Positions 8,144 through 15,771 of a stretch of 64,000 nucleotides of DNA are shown here, one piece after another. A program made the position numbers and the translations under genes. Positions within the stretch are counted from its first letter, which is position 1. Each line of letters opens with the position of its first letter. A model generated the notes under the pieces. It saw nothing but the letters and a program-made list of their open reading frames with translations. It searched no databases and had not been told where the DNA came from. Source of the stretch: [Zimmermannella] faecalis ATCC 13722 (lineage in GTDB: Bacteria > Actinomycetota > Actinomycetes > Actinomycetales > Microbacteriaceae); the NCBI RefSeq assembly GCF_000381765.1, contig NZ_KB907077.1, positions 124,001 through 188,000 of the forward strand. The letters are read 5' to 3'.

Positions 8144-8926
8144 TTATTCCTCCGTTGTGGTCAGTGAGGTGAGGTGGTCAAGCCACGACGTACTCGCGTC
8201 CGTGGCCCAAGTTGGTGTGCCGAGCTCGTGCAGGAACTCGGCTGCATCGCGCGTTTCATGTGCGCGGCGCTCTGCGTGTTGGCGAGATCCGAGGACGAGA
8301 CGATCGAGGAAGGCTTCGGAAGCCCCCGTCATCTCCGAGAGAATCTGACCGCGCATCCAATCTGCGTGCCCCGCGGCCTCGGCCGCGGTCGTGCTCTCCA
8401 AGATCACCGCAGCGAGCCCCTTCATGAACACGCTGCGAAGCAGCTTGCGACGCGCCGCCTCTCCCGCGGCACCCGGCACAACTGTGAACGGGATGCCGAA
8501 CTGCGCCGCGAAGTCCGTGAACGCGTCGGCGCCTGAGCCCGAGCCGAGGAGCGGAGTGCGGGCGCCAGCTCGATCAACCGGCGCCATGATCGCCACGTCA
8601 AGAAACGACTTGCCGGCGGCTCGCGCCGCGGACTCCATCTCAGCCTTGAGGCCGGGGGATGCGGTGTTGCAGTCGGCGAACACGGCGTCGGATCGGAGGT
8701 GCGGCAGTGCGTCATCGAACACGGAGTGTGCGGCCCGGGCACCGACGAATGAGAACACGACCGTTGCAGATTTGAGCGCCTCGCGCGGAGAGTCGGCGCG
8801 GACAACACCGTCAATCTGATGGAGTTGATACGGGTCGTGGCCAACGACAGTGACACCCATCGCGGCAAGGCCTTCGGCGTACAGCCGACCGGCCTCGCCA
8901 AGACCGAGAATTGCTACATGCGTCAT
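8144..8926 (-). CDS. NAD(P)-dependent oxidoreductase with DUF1932 C-terminal domain
   Basis: 260 residues. An N-terminal Rossmann fold with VAILGLGEAGRLYAEGL (GxGxxG) leads to a 6-phosphogluconate/3-hydroxyisobutyrate dehydrogenase-like core (VFADCNTASPGLKAEM, DVAIMAPVD) and a C-terminal DUF1932 helical domain with KLLRSVFMKGLAAVILES, whose lysine occupies the usual catalytic position. Proteins of this architecture are found beside aromatic-acid meta-cleavage genes, but their substrates are mostly undefined. The start has an AGGAAGAG ribosome site. It is divergent from the GntR regulator and shares its promoter region, so it is probably GntR-controlled. Confidence 0.75.
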   Translation of the reverse strand: MTHVAILGLGEAGRLYAEGLAAMGVTVVGHDPYQLHQIDGVVRADSPREALKSATVVFSFVGARAAHSVFDDALPHLRSDAVFADCNTASPGLKAEMESAARAAGKSFLDVAIMAPVDRAGARTPLLGSGSGADAFTDFAAQFGIPFTVVPGAAGEAARRKLLRSVFMKGLAAVILESTTAAEAAGHADWMRGQILSEMTGASEAFLDRLVLGSRQHAERRAHETRDAAEFLHELGTPTWATDASTSWLDHLTSLTTTEE

Positions 8927-8943
8927 TGCGGATTGTCTCTTCC

Positions 8944-8983
8944 TTGAAACGGGTCGTGACGAACGTACACTATTGTTAACAAT
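8944..8983 (+). promoter_or_regulatory. gntR promoter with ATTGTTAACAAT operator
   Basis: A -35 TTGAAA (8944-8949), 16-bp spacer and -10 TACACT (8966-8971) abut the perfect 12-bp palindrome ATTGTTAACAAT (8972-8983), 35 bp before the gntR ATG. An extra ACAAT half-site lies at about 8990. The identical palindrome recurs at 9718-9729, so it is the likely GntR operator and could also silence the divergent oxidoreductase. Confidence 0.65.
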
Positions 8984-9018
8984 CTCGACAACAATCTACT
9001 CGAACGGGGTGAGCCACC

Positions 9019-9666
9019 ATGGTTCAGACTGCAAACGGGGTCACGCGGGCGGTCGTCGATGACCTGCGCACGGCAATTTCAACGGGTGACCTTGCCCCCG
9101 GGCAGCGGCTCGTCGAGGCAGACCTCGTGCAGGAGTTTGGTGCGGCACGCGGCGAGGTGCGCACGGCGCTGGTGCAGCTTGAGGCCGAGGGGCTGATCGA
9201 GCGCGAGCGCCATCGCGGTGCCCGCGTGCGCCGATACACGCTCGAGGAGGCGCTCGAGATCGTGGAGCTCCGAAGCGCGATTGAGAGCATGTGCGCGGCC
9301 CGGGCGGCCGCGAACGCGACGCCGGAAGATCTCGAGGATCTCAAGGATATCGGCGAGCAAATGGTTGCGGCGGTCGCGGCGCAGGATCCCGATGCCTACT
9401 CCGTGCAGAACCAGCGACTGCACATGCGGGTGCTTGAGGCGAGCCGCATGCGGGTGGCTCCCGAGATCGTTCGTCGCCTGCGTGCGCAGAACGTTCGCCA
9501 CCGCATCCGCCTGGCGCAGAAGGCGAACCGACCGATCGTGTCGTTGCCCGAGCACCTGCGAATCATTGACGCGATTGCGCGCGGTGATGAGGCGGGGGCG
9601 GCGGATGCGATGCGCATTCACCTGCAGAGCGTCGCGGAGGCGACGCGCGGTTACTTCTCCAACTGA
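9019..9666 (+). CDS. GntR-family regulator, FadR/FCD subfamily
   Basis: 215 residues: a winged helix at about 8-75 (AVVDDLRTAISTGDLAPGQRLVEADLVQEFGAARGEVRTAL) followed by an all-helical FCD ligand-binding domain (EEALEIVELRSAIESMCAARAAA to the end). FCD proteins bind small carboxylic acids through a metal site and release DNA when the ligand accumulates. Its own promoter and the downstream transport/hydrolase operon carry the same ATTGTTAACAAT palindrome, so it probably represses the whole 7424-14037 module. The inducer is likely the imported carboxylate or its cleavage product. Confidence 0.88.
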   Translation: MVQTANGVTRAVVDDLRTAISTGDLAPGQRLVEADLVQEFGAARGEVRTALVQLEAEGLIERERHRGARVRRYTLEEALEIVELRSAIESMCAARAAANATPEDLEDLKDIGEQMVAAVAAQDPDAYSVQNQRLHMRVLEASRMRVAPEIVRRLRAQNVRHRIRLAQKANRPIVSLPEHLRIIDAIARGDEAGAADAMRIHLQSVAEATRGYFSN

Positions 9667-9699
9667 GTCGGCCGCGTCGGAAGTCTGTCAACGCATGTC

Positions 9700-9729
9700 T
9701 TGACAGCTGTTAGCAATATTGTTAACAAT
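9700..9729 (+). promoter_or_regulatory. promoter of the DUF6282-ABC-RraA operon with GntR operator
   Basis: TTGACA (9700-9705), 17-bp spacer and TAACAA (9723-9728). The -10 lies inside ATTGTTAACAAT (9718-9729), identical to the site upstream of gntR. Repressor binding would block the -10 directly. Confidence 0.65.
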
Positions 9730-9781
9730 GTGGTGAACGAAACAACCGGTCGCGACGAGGCGGCCTTCGCAAAGGAGCGAG

Positions 9782-10741
9782 ATGACTGAGTTCCCAGTTC
9801 CAGGTTCGACCGCCCGAGAACTCGTGCGCGATGCCTATGACGTTCACGTGCACATCGCGCCCGACGTCATGAAACGACGCATCACCGACCTCGAGCTGGC
9901 GAAGCGCTATCGCGACCTTGGCCTCGCTGGTTTCGTGATCAAGTCGCACTACGTGCCGACGGCCGAACGCGCCGCGGTGGTTCGTGCCGCGGTGCCCGAA
10001 GTCGATGCGGTCGGCGCCATCACGCTGAACGCGTCGGTTGGTGGCATGAATCCGGTCGCCGTCGAGATTCTTGCGCGGGGCGGCGGTCAGTTCGTGTGGT
10101 TGCCAACCGTTGACAGCCAAAACCAGAAGTCGTGCCTCGCCGAGGAGCCGGAGGGTGCGACCCCGCCCATGTGGGCGCAGCTGCAGGACGACCTGCGCGC
10201 CGCCGGCATCGCGAGCCCCTCGATTCCGGTCGTTGCCGATGCCGGCGGGATCACCCCAGAGGCCGGGCAGGTACTCGACGTCATCGCGAAGCATGACCTG
10301 ACCCTCGCGACCGGTCACCTGCACGGCGACGAATCCCACGACATCGTCGCCGAAGCACAGCGTCGAGGTGTCCGACGCATCGTGATCACCCACCCGGAAT
10401 TCACGTCGCAGCGCATCCCCGTCGAGCACCAGCGCAAGCTCGTCGAGAGTGGGGCACTGCTCGAGCGCTGCTACACGACGCCGCTCACCGGGAAGGTCGC
10501 TTGGGACACCTGGTTTGACGCCATTCGCGGTGCAGGGCCAGAAAACTCTGTGGTCAGTACCGACCTCGGCCAGCCGTTCAACCCGCCCGTAGAAGACGGC
10601 TTGCCGCTCGTCGCGGAGCTGCTGCTGAAGGAGGGGTTCACCGAGGATGAAGTTCGCCGGATGATCGTGCACAACTCGCGGTGGTTGGCGAAGGCGGAGC
10701 CGCTTGCGGATGCACCCGCGGAATTTAAGGAGGGGGCATAG
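9782..10741 (+). CDS. DUF6282-family predicted metal-dependent hydrolase
   Basis: 319 residues. Motifs recall amidohydrolase/PHP TIM barrels: DVHVHIAPD near residue 20 (two metal-binding histidines), VIKSHY near 60, TGHLHGDESHD near 180, VITHPEFTSQ near 202 and STDLGQP near 260 (possible catalytic aspartate). The family has no established reaction. Its place as the first gene of an operon with an importer and a CHA-aldolase-like enzyme suggests it opens a ring or hydrolyses the imported compound, as the amidohydrolase LigI does with 2-pyrone-4,6-dicarboxylate; this is inference. Good ribosome site (AAGGAGCG). The stop overlaps the GTG of the ATPase gene by one base. Confidence 0.7.
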   Translation: MTEFPVPGSTARELVRDAYDVHVHIAPDVMKRRITDLELAKRYRDLGLAGFVIKSHYVPTAERAAVVRAAVPEVDAVGAITLNASVGGMNPVAVEILARGGGQFVWLPTVDSQNQKSCLAEEPEGATPPMWAQLQDDLRAAGIASPSIPVVADAGGITPEAGQVLDVIAKHDLTLATGHLHGDESHDIVAEAQRRGVRRIVITHPEFTSQRIPVEHQRKLVESGALLERCYTTPLTGKVAWDTWFDAIRGAGPENSVVSTDLGQPFNPPVEDGLPLVAELLLKEGFTEDEVRRMIVHNSRWLAKAEPLADAPAEFKEGA

Positions 10742-11511
10742 TGCCGTCGATCCTCGAAGTTGAAGGGCTCACAAAGGAGTTCCAGCGCGACGACATGGCC
10801 ACCGTTGCGCTGCGGGATTTCAATCTGACGATTGAGCAGGGCACGTTCGTGACGATCCTCGGGCGTTCCGGTTGCGGCAAGTCCACGATGCTCAATCTGC
10901 TTTCCGGACTGTCGAAGCCGACCGCGGGGGAGGTTCGACACAACGGGGTTCGGCATACCGGCCCGACCCCCGAGATCGGCTACCTCACGCAGAGCGACAC
11001 GCTGATGCCATGGCGAACGGTTCGCCGAAACGTCGAAATGCCGCTGGAGGTCGCGGGGAAGAACAAGGATGAGCGGAAGGAGATTGCGCTCGACCTCCTG
11101 TCACGAGTCGGGCTCGAAGGGTTCGAAGACAGTTATCCCCGCGAGCTCTCGGGCGGCATGCGAAGGCGAGCCAGCCTCGCACGCATGCTGGCCTACGGCG
11201 CCGACACCGTGCTCATGGACGAACCGTTCGGCGCACTCGATGCGCAGCTTCGCCACGAACTGCAGGGTGAGCTCTTGCGCCTCTATCAAGAAGTGAGCGA
11301 CAACACCGTCGTCTTCGTCACCCACGACATCGATGAAGCGCTCCTGCTCGGCGACCGAGTCGTCGTGCTCGGGCCGCTCGGCCGCATCCTTCTGGACCAA
11401 GACGTGGATATTCCGCGGCCCCGAGACCCCGACACGACAACGACCGACCCCCACTTCCTCGAACTCCACGACAAGCTCGCCGCAGCGCTGAAGGAAGGAG
11501 CGGCATCGTGA
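10741..11511 (+). CDS. ABC transporter ATP-binding protein, SsuB/TauB type
   Basis: 256 residues with Walker A GRSGCGKST (about 42-50), the Q-loop in YLTQSDTLMPWRTV, signature LSGGMRRRASLAR, Walker [12 protein letters not shown] and the switch histidine in VFVTHDIDEA. The TLMPWRTV wording and length place it with ATPases of the nitrate/sulfonate/taurine/aromatic-carboxylate group. It energises the permease encoded next, with which it overlaps by 4 bp (GTGA). It starts with GTG, one base overlapping the preceding stop. Confidence 0.92.
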   Translation: MPSILEVEGLTKEFQRDDMATVALRDFNLTIEQGTFVTILGRSGCGKSTMLNLLSGLSKPTAGEVRHNGVRHTGPTPEIGYLTQSDTLMPWRTVRRNVEMPLEVAGKNKDERKEIALDLLSRVGLEGFEDSYPRELSGGMRRRASLARMLAYGADTVLMDEPFGALDAQLRHELQGELLRLYQEVSDNTVVFVTHDIDEALLLGDRVVVLGPLGRILLDQDVDIPRPRDPDTTTTDPHFLELHDKLAAALKEGAAS

Positions 11512-12380
11512 CCGCAGTCGCAGCCTCCTCGTCCACATCCGCCTCGACAACTCCCAAGCGGCCCGCCGCCAGCGGCCCAGTGAAGGAAGTGCGCAAGCGC
11601 ACCTGGTGGGGCAAGCACGGACATCGAACCACCGTGTGGTCGCTTCGGGTAACGCTGCTCGTCGCGTTCCTGCTGCTCTGGCAATTCGCCGCGTTTCTCG
11701 GCGCGAATCCGATGTATTTCTCGAATCCGGTCGCGGTCTGGGATCAGCTCGTCGACTGGATCGCCGACGGCACGATCGCGACCCACTCGTGGATCACGGT
11801 GCAAGAGGTCGTACTCGGCTATGTCATCGGCGCAATTTTCGGCGCGCTACTCGGGTTTATCCTCGCCTCGATTCACCTGATTTACGAGGTGCTGGAGCCA
11901 TTCATGATGGCGCTCTATTCCATCCCGAAGGTTGCGCTCGCGCCGCTCTTTATCGTCTGGTTCGGCATCGGTCTCGACATGAAGATCATTCTGGCCGCGG
12001 TGAGCGTGTTCTTCCTCGTCTTTCTCAACACCGCCGCGGGGGTGCGGGAAGTCGACCGCGGGCTCATCGAAGCCGTGCGGCTCATGGGCGGGTCGAAATG
12101 GGACATCGCGAGCAAGGTCGTACTGCCCGCCTCGATGGTGGGCCTGCTGACCGGGCTCAAGGTGTCGATCCCATACGCGCTGATTGGCGCGGTGATCGGT
12201 GAACTCGTCGCTTCGAACAGGGGCCTCGGCTACCTGATTAATGATTCCGCCGCCCAATTCAATACGGCCGGTGTATTTGCCGCGGTCGTCGTCCTGACGG
12301 TATTGGCAATGCTGCTCAACGCCATTGTCGGCCTCATCGGTTCACGGACGAACCGGTGGAAGCCGCTCGATAGCAACTAA
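11508..12380 (+). CDS. ABC transporter permease, SsuC/TauC type
   Basis: 290 residues from GTG at 11508. After a Ser/Thr/Ala-rich cytoplasmic N-terminus (about 40 residues) come six hydrophobic segments (about 45-65, 100-125, 132-155, 160-180, 218-240, 260-280). The EAA cytoplasmic loop is EAVRLMGGSKWDIASKVVLP, which docks the ATPase. It is typical of the binding-protein-dependent family importing sulfonates, nitrate or aromatic carboxylates. It lies third in the GntR operon and forms the importer with the flanking ATPase and binding protein. Confidence 0.9.
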   Translation: MTAVAASSSTSASTTPKRPAASGPVKEVRKRTWWGKHGHRTTVWSLRVTLLVAFLLLWQFAAFLGANPMYFSNPVAVWDQLVDWIADGTIATHSWITVQEVVLGYVIGAIFGALLGFILASIHLIYEVLEPFMMALYSIPKVALAPLFIVWFGIGLDMKIILAAVSVFFLVFLNTAAGVREVDRGLIEAVRLMGGSKWDIASKVVLPASMVGLLTGLKVSIPYALIGAVIGELVASNRGLGYLINDSAAQFNTAGVFAAVVVLTVLAMLLNAIVGLIGSRTNRWKPLDSN

Positions 12381-12411
12381 TCGTGTTGTTCTGACTCAAA
12401 GGAGAGTTGTT

Positions 12412-13425
12412 GTGAAATTTTCTGGAAAATTCCGTGGGATCGCGGCGGTTGCCGCGGTGGGTGTCGCGCTCGGACTGTCGGGCTGCAGCGGCGGCGCCGG
12501 TGGAGATGACGACGTGCTCAACGTCGGGCAGATCAGCGACTCGGTCGCATTCTTCCCCCTCTACGTTGCCGAACAGAATGGTTACTTTGAGGAGGAGGGC
12601 GTCACGCTCGGTGAACGGCCTCGCCTCGGCACCGGTGCGAAGCTGGCGGCTGCGCTGACGAGCGGATCGATTGATGTTGCGGCCGGTGTGATCACCGACG
12701 CGTTCAACCTTGCGAACAGCGACGACAACACGCTGCTCACCGGGTCACTCGTGACGGAGTACTACGTCGACATCATCGTGGGGCCCGAGTTCGAGCAATC
12801 GTCGGGTTCGCTCGAAGACAAGATCAAGTCGCTCGAGGGCACGAACATCGGCATCACGGGCCCCGGCTCGGGCACCGAGGCACTCGTGAACTACCTCTTC
12901 GACCAGGTCGGGCTCGACCCGGAGTCCGACGCGACGCTCGTCAACCTCGGCGGTCAGCCGTCTTCGGCGATCGGCGCGCTCGAGTCCGGGCAGGTGGATG
13001 CGCTCGCGTTCTTCCAGCCGGCGGGGCAGATGGCCGAAACGCAGGGGACTGGCGAGATCTACATTTCACCGCAGCGCGGTGACGTGCCCGACATGGCGGG
13101 TGCCCTGCACGGTGTGACGTTTAGCACCCAGACAGCGATCGACGCGAAGCCCGAGCTCATCGCGGGATTCAATGTGGCGATTGATAAGGCGCTCAAGTTC
13201 ATCGCGGAGAACCCCGACGAAGCCGCGGAACTGCTTGCCTCCTATCTCGGTGAGTCGTCGCCCGAAACCGTTGACGCGCTCGCCGAACTGCTCCCCGAAG
13301 AAATGTCGCCCGGTGTTGCGGTTAGCCAGGAGTCATACGACATCGCGGCGAAGTTCCACGAGGAATCCGGCCTCGTTGCGAGCACTCCCGACTACGCCGA
13401 CTTTGTTTGGGAAGGCGGTCAGTAG
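12412..13425 (+). CDS. ABC transporter substrate-binding lipoprotein, SsuA/NMT1 type
   Basis: 337 residues from GTG at 12412, preceded by AAAGGAGAG. A lipoprotein signal peptide ends at the lipobox LSGC (about residue 24). The mature part reads VGQISDSVAFFPLYVAEQNGYFEEEGV, the characteristic opening of NMT1/SsuA-like proteins, followed by the hinge region NIGITGPGSGTEALVNYL. It captures the substrate outside the membrane for the ABC importer of the same operon. The ligand is undefined; neighbours suggest an aromatic-derived or dicarboxylic acid. In-frame codons upstream to 12325 overlap the permease and lack a signal-peptide character. Confidence 0.9.
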   Translation: MKFSGKFRGIAAVAAVGVALGLSGCSGGAGGDDDVLNVGQISDSVAFFPLYVAEQNGYFEEEGVTLGERPRLGTGAKLAAALTSGSIDVAAGVITDAFNLANSDDNTLLTGSLVTEYYVDIIVGPEFEQSSGSLEDKIKSLEGTNIGITGPGSGTEALVNYLFDQVGLDPESDATLVNLGGQPSSAIGALESGQVDALAFFQPAGQMAETQGTGEIYISPQRGDVPDMAGALHGVTFSTQTAIDAKPELIAGFNVAIDKALKFIAENPDEAAELLASYLGESSPETVDALAELLPEEMSPGVAVSQESYDIAAKFHEESGLVASTPDYADFVWEGGQ

Positions 13426-13428
13426 GCG

Positions 13429-14037
13429 ATGATTGCGACGACTGAACAGCCGATCGTTGATCGCCTCGCGAAGGTTGCCTCGAGCCAAATCGGCGACGCG
13501 CAGGACCGGCTCAACGTGCTCGACAGCGGGATTCGGCCGATCTGGCAGGGCTGTGCGTTTGTCGGGCGAGCGGTGACCGTGCAGACGGCCGGTGGTGACA
13601 ACAAGGTGATCCACGAGGTGATTCCGACGCTGGATCCCGGAGACGTGCTCGTGGTGGCCGGCCAGGGCGTCACGCACCGAGCCCTCATCGGTGAACTCAT
13701 CGCCGAACGGCTGCAACGCAAGGGATGCGTCGGGTTCGTCACCGATGGTGCGGTGCGGGACTGCGTCGACATCGAGCGGCTCGGCTTCCCAGTCTATGCG
13801 CAGGGAATCTCGCCTGCGGGGCCGTACCGCAATGGTCCGGGCCGAGTGAATGTGCCAGTTGCCGTTGGGGGAGTCGCGATCATGCCGGGCGACTGGGTCG
13901 TCGCCGACGCCGATGGGGTCGTCGTGATCCCGCAGTCGGAGCTCATGACGGTGCTCGAAGCTGCCGAAGCGAAGCGTGAGAAGGAAGCGGGTCAGGCCCG
14001 CGACATCCGCGCCGGCCTCGTCGACCGACCCGAGTAA
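13429..14037 (+). CDS. RraA-family protein, likely 4-carboxy-4-hydroxy-2-oxoadipate aldolase/oxaloacetate decarboxylase
   Basis: 202 residues. The glycine-rich substrate pocket is GELIAERLQRKGCVGFVTDGAVRD (about 88-105), where the Arg-Asp of GAVRD binds the divalent metal and pyruvate moiety in class II HMG/CHA aldolases. RraA itself lacks catalysis, so the metabolic role here is inferred from context: it closes an operon with an importer, and the module also encodes a GalB-like hydratase making its expected substrate CHA. The products would be pyruvate and oxaloacetate. It starts 3 bp after the binding-protein stop. A large perfect hairpin follows its stop. Confidence 0.8.
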   Translation: MIATTEQPIVDRLAKVASSQIGDAQDRLNVLDSGIRPIWQGCAFVGRAVTVQTAGGDNKVIHEVIPTLDPGDVLVVAGQGVTHRALIGELIAERLQRKGCVGFVTDGAVRDCVDIERLGFPVYAQGISPAGPYRNGPGRVNVPVAVGGVAIMPGDWVVADADGVVVIPQSELMTVLEAAEAKREKEAGQARDIRAGLVDRPE

Positions 14038-14072
14038 ATTGCCAGCGACGCGCGTCGCGGCCACAACGACAA

Positions 14073-14138
14073 CATGGATGCGGTTTTCTGGTGTTGCTGC
14101 GGTAGGAACCGCAGCAACACCAGAAAACCGCATCCATG
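14073..14138. repeat. 31-bp perfect inverted repeat (hairpin)
   Basis: The arms 14073-14103 and 14108-14138 are perfectly complementary across 31 bp with a 4-base AGGA loop. The outer ends read CATGGATGCGG and CCGCATCCATG. It lies between the convergent RraA-like and MFS genes, 35 bp after one stop and 31 bp before the other. A terminator role is possible, but the stem is much longer and less GC-rich than other terminators here and lacks a T-run, so it may be a mobile or repetitive palindrome. Confidence 0.85.
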
Positions 14139-14169
14139 CAGTGGGTGGGTGGGTTACCGCAAGCGGGCC

Positions 14170-15609
14170 CTACGCCGCGACCGACTCGTTCTCGTAGTCG
14201 GTGTCCTTCGTCTCCTTCGAGAAGACGAGCGCGATGAACGTGAGCAGCGCGGCGCCGGCGAGGTAGACGCCGACCCAGAACGGCGAGCCGCCGCCGAAGC
14301 TCCACAGCGCGACGAACACGGTCGGGGCGATGCCCGCGCCGATCACCGACGAGAGGTTGTAGGCGACCGCCGAACCCGTGTAGCGCGTGTTCGCCGGGAA
14401 GTACTCGGGCAGTACGGCGCCCATCGGGCCGAACGTGAGGCCCATGAGCGCCATACCGATGATGAGCTGCGCCTGCACGCCGAAGTGGCCGAGGCCGAGA
14501 ATCGGGGTCATCGCGAAGCCGAACACGAAGATCAGCGCGGTGATGGTCATGAGCATCTTGCGGCGGCCGAACTTCTCGGCGAGCGGGCCCGACACGAGCG
14601 TGAACAGGCCGAAGAACGCGACCGCGATGATGAGCATGATGAGGAACTCGGTCTTCGGATAGCCAAGCCCGCCGACGTAGCTGCCGGCATCGAACGCAGT
14701 GCCCGCCTCGGCCGCGGTGGCCGCCGCCTGCTCGGTCGTCGGCGTCGAGCCGTAGGTGAGCATGAACGCGGTCATCATGTAGAAGAGCACGTAGGTGGCG
14801 AGCATCACGAAGGTGCCGAGCAGAATCGCGCGCCACGACTTACGGAACACCTCGACGAGCGGGGCCTTCACGACGTGGTCTTCGCGCACAACCTTCTGGA
14901 ACGCGGGGGTCTCGGTGAGCTGAATGCGCACCCAGAGGCCGAGGATCACGAGCAGCGCCGAGATGAGGAACGGGACGCGCCAGCCCCACGTGAGGAACTG
15001 CTCGGCCGTGAGCGTGAAGTTGAGCACGACGAAGAGCGTGTTGCCGAGAATGAAGCCGATCGGCGCGCCGAGCTGGGGGAACGTGCCGTAGATCGCGCGC
15101 TTGTTCTTCGGGGCGTTCTCGGTCGCGAGCAGCGCGGCGCCCGACCACTCGCCGCCGAGGCCGAGGCCCTGGCAGAAGCGCATGAGCACGAGCAGCGCGG
15201 GCGCGAGCACGGTCATGTTCTCGTTGATCGAGCCGTCGGCGTTCGCGGCGGTCGGCAGGCAGCCGATCAGGAACGTCGCGACGCCCATGACGAGCAGCGT
15301 GCCGACGAGCGTGCCCTTGCGACCGACCCGGTCACCGAAGTGGCCGAAGAGAATCGACCCGAAGGGGCGGGCGATGAACGCGACGCCGAACACGGCGAAG
15401 GATGCGAGCAGGCCGGTGATCGGGTCGTCGCTCGGGAAGAAGAGTGCGGGGAAGACGAGCGAGGCGGCGGTCGCGTAGACGTAGAAGTCGTAGAACTCGA
15501 TCGAGGTGCCGACGAGGCTCGCGACGATGACCTGCCAGGGCTTGTTCTTCTGCGCGCCGGATGCGGCGGGCGCGGCGCCGGTGTTGATGGTCGAGGTGTC
15601 GTGTGACAC
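14170..15609 (-). CDS. MFS transporter, metabolite:H+ symporter (MHS) family
   Basis: 479 residues from GTG at 15609, which has AGGAG eight bases upstream; the longer in-frame reading to 15744 has no transporter-like sequence. Twelve membrane segments are evident. The MHS signature appears as FGHFGDRVGRKGTLVGTLLVMG between helices 2 and 3 and RFCQGLGLGGEWSGAALLATENAP around helix 4, with a large loop after helix 8. Relatives carry citrate, alpha-ketoglutarate, proline, betaine or shikimate with protons. It is monocistronic and convergent with the RraA-like gene. The substrate cannot be read from the sequence. Confidence 0.9.
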   Translation of the reverse strand: MSHDTSTINTGAAPAASGAQKNKPWQVIVASLVGTSIEFYDFYVYATAASLVFPALFFPSDDPITGLLASFAVFGVAFIARPFGSILFGHFGDRVGRKGTLVGTLLVMGVATFLIGCLPTAANADGSINENMTVLAPALLVLMRFCQGLGLGGEWSGAALLATENAPKNKRAIYGTFPQLGAPIGFILGNTLFVVLNFTLTAEQFLTWGWRVPFLISALLVILGLWVRIQLTETPAFQKVVREDHVVKAPLVEVFRKSWRAILLGTFVMLATYVLFYMMTAFMLTYGSTPTTEQAAATAAEAGTAFDAGSYVGGLGYPKTEFLIMLIIAVAFFGLFTLVSGPLAEKFGRRKMLMTITALIFVFGFAMTPILGLGHFGVQAQLIIGMALMGLTFGPMGAVLPEYFPANTRYTGSAVAYNLSSVIGAGIAPTVFVALWSFGGGSPFWVGVYLAGAALLTFIALVFSKETKDTDYENESVAA

Positions 15610-15771
15610 GGGTGTGCTCCTGAGCTGACGAAAACGGCGCGCCGGAGAAGCGTCGTGGCCGCCCGGTGGGGCAGGGCCGCGAAGCGCGGTGGCGCGGTGC
15701 CGGTGATCGAGCCGACGGGGTCGGTCGGCGGGAGTAAGCGACACCGAGTCGCAAGTAGGCGACGTTTTAGG

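Noticed and set aside
14073-14138. Inverted repeat considered as terminal repeats of an insertion sequence
   Set aside because: Only four bases separate the arms, so there is no room for a transposase; there is also no transposase gene on either side.
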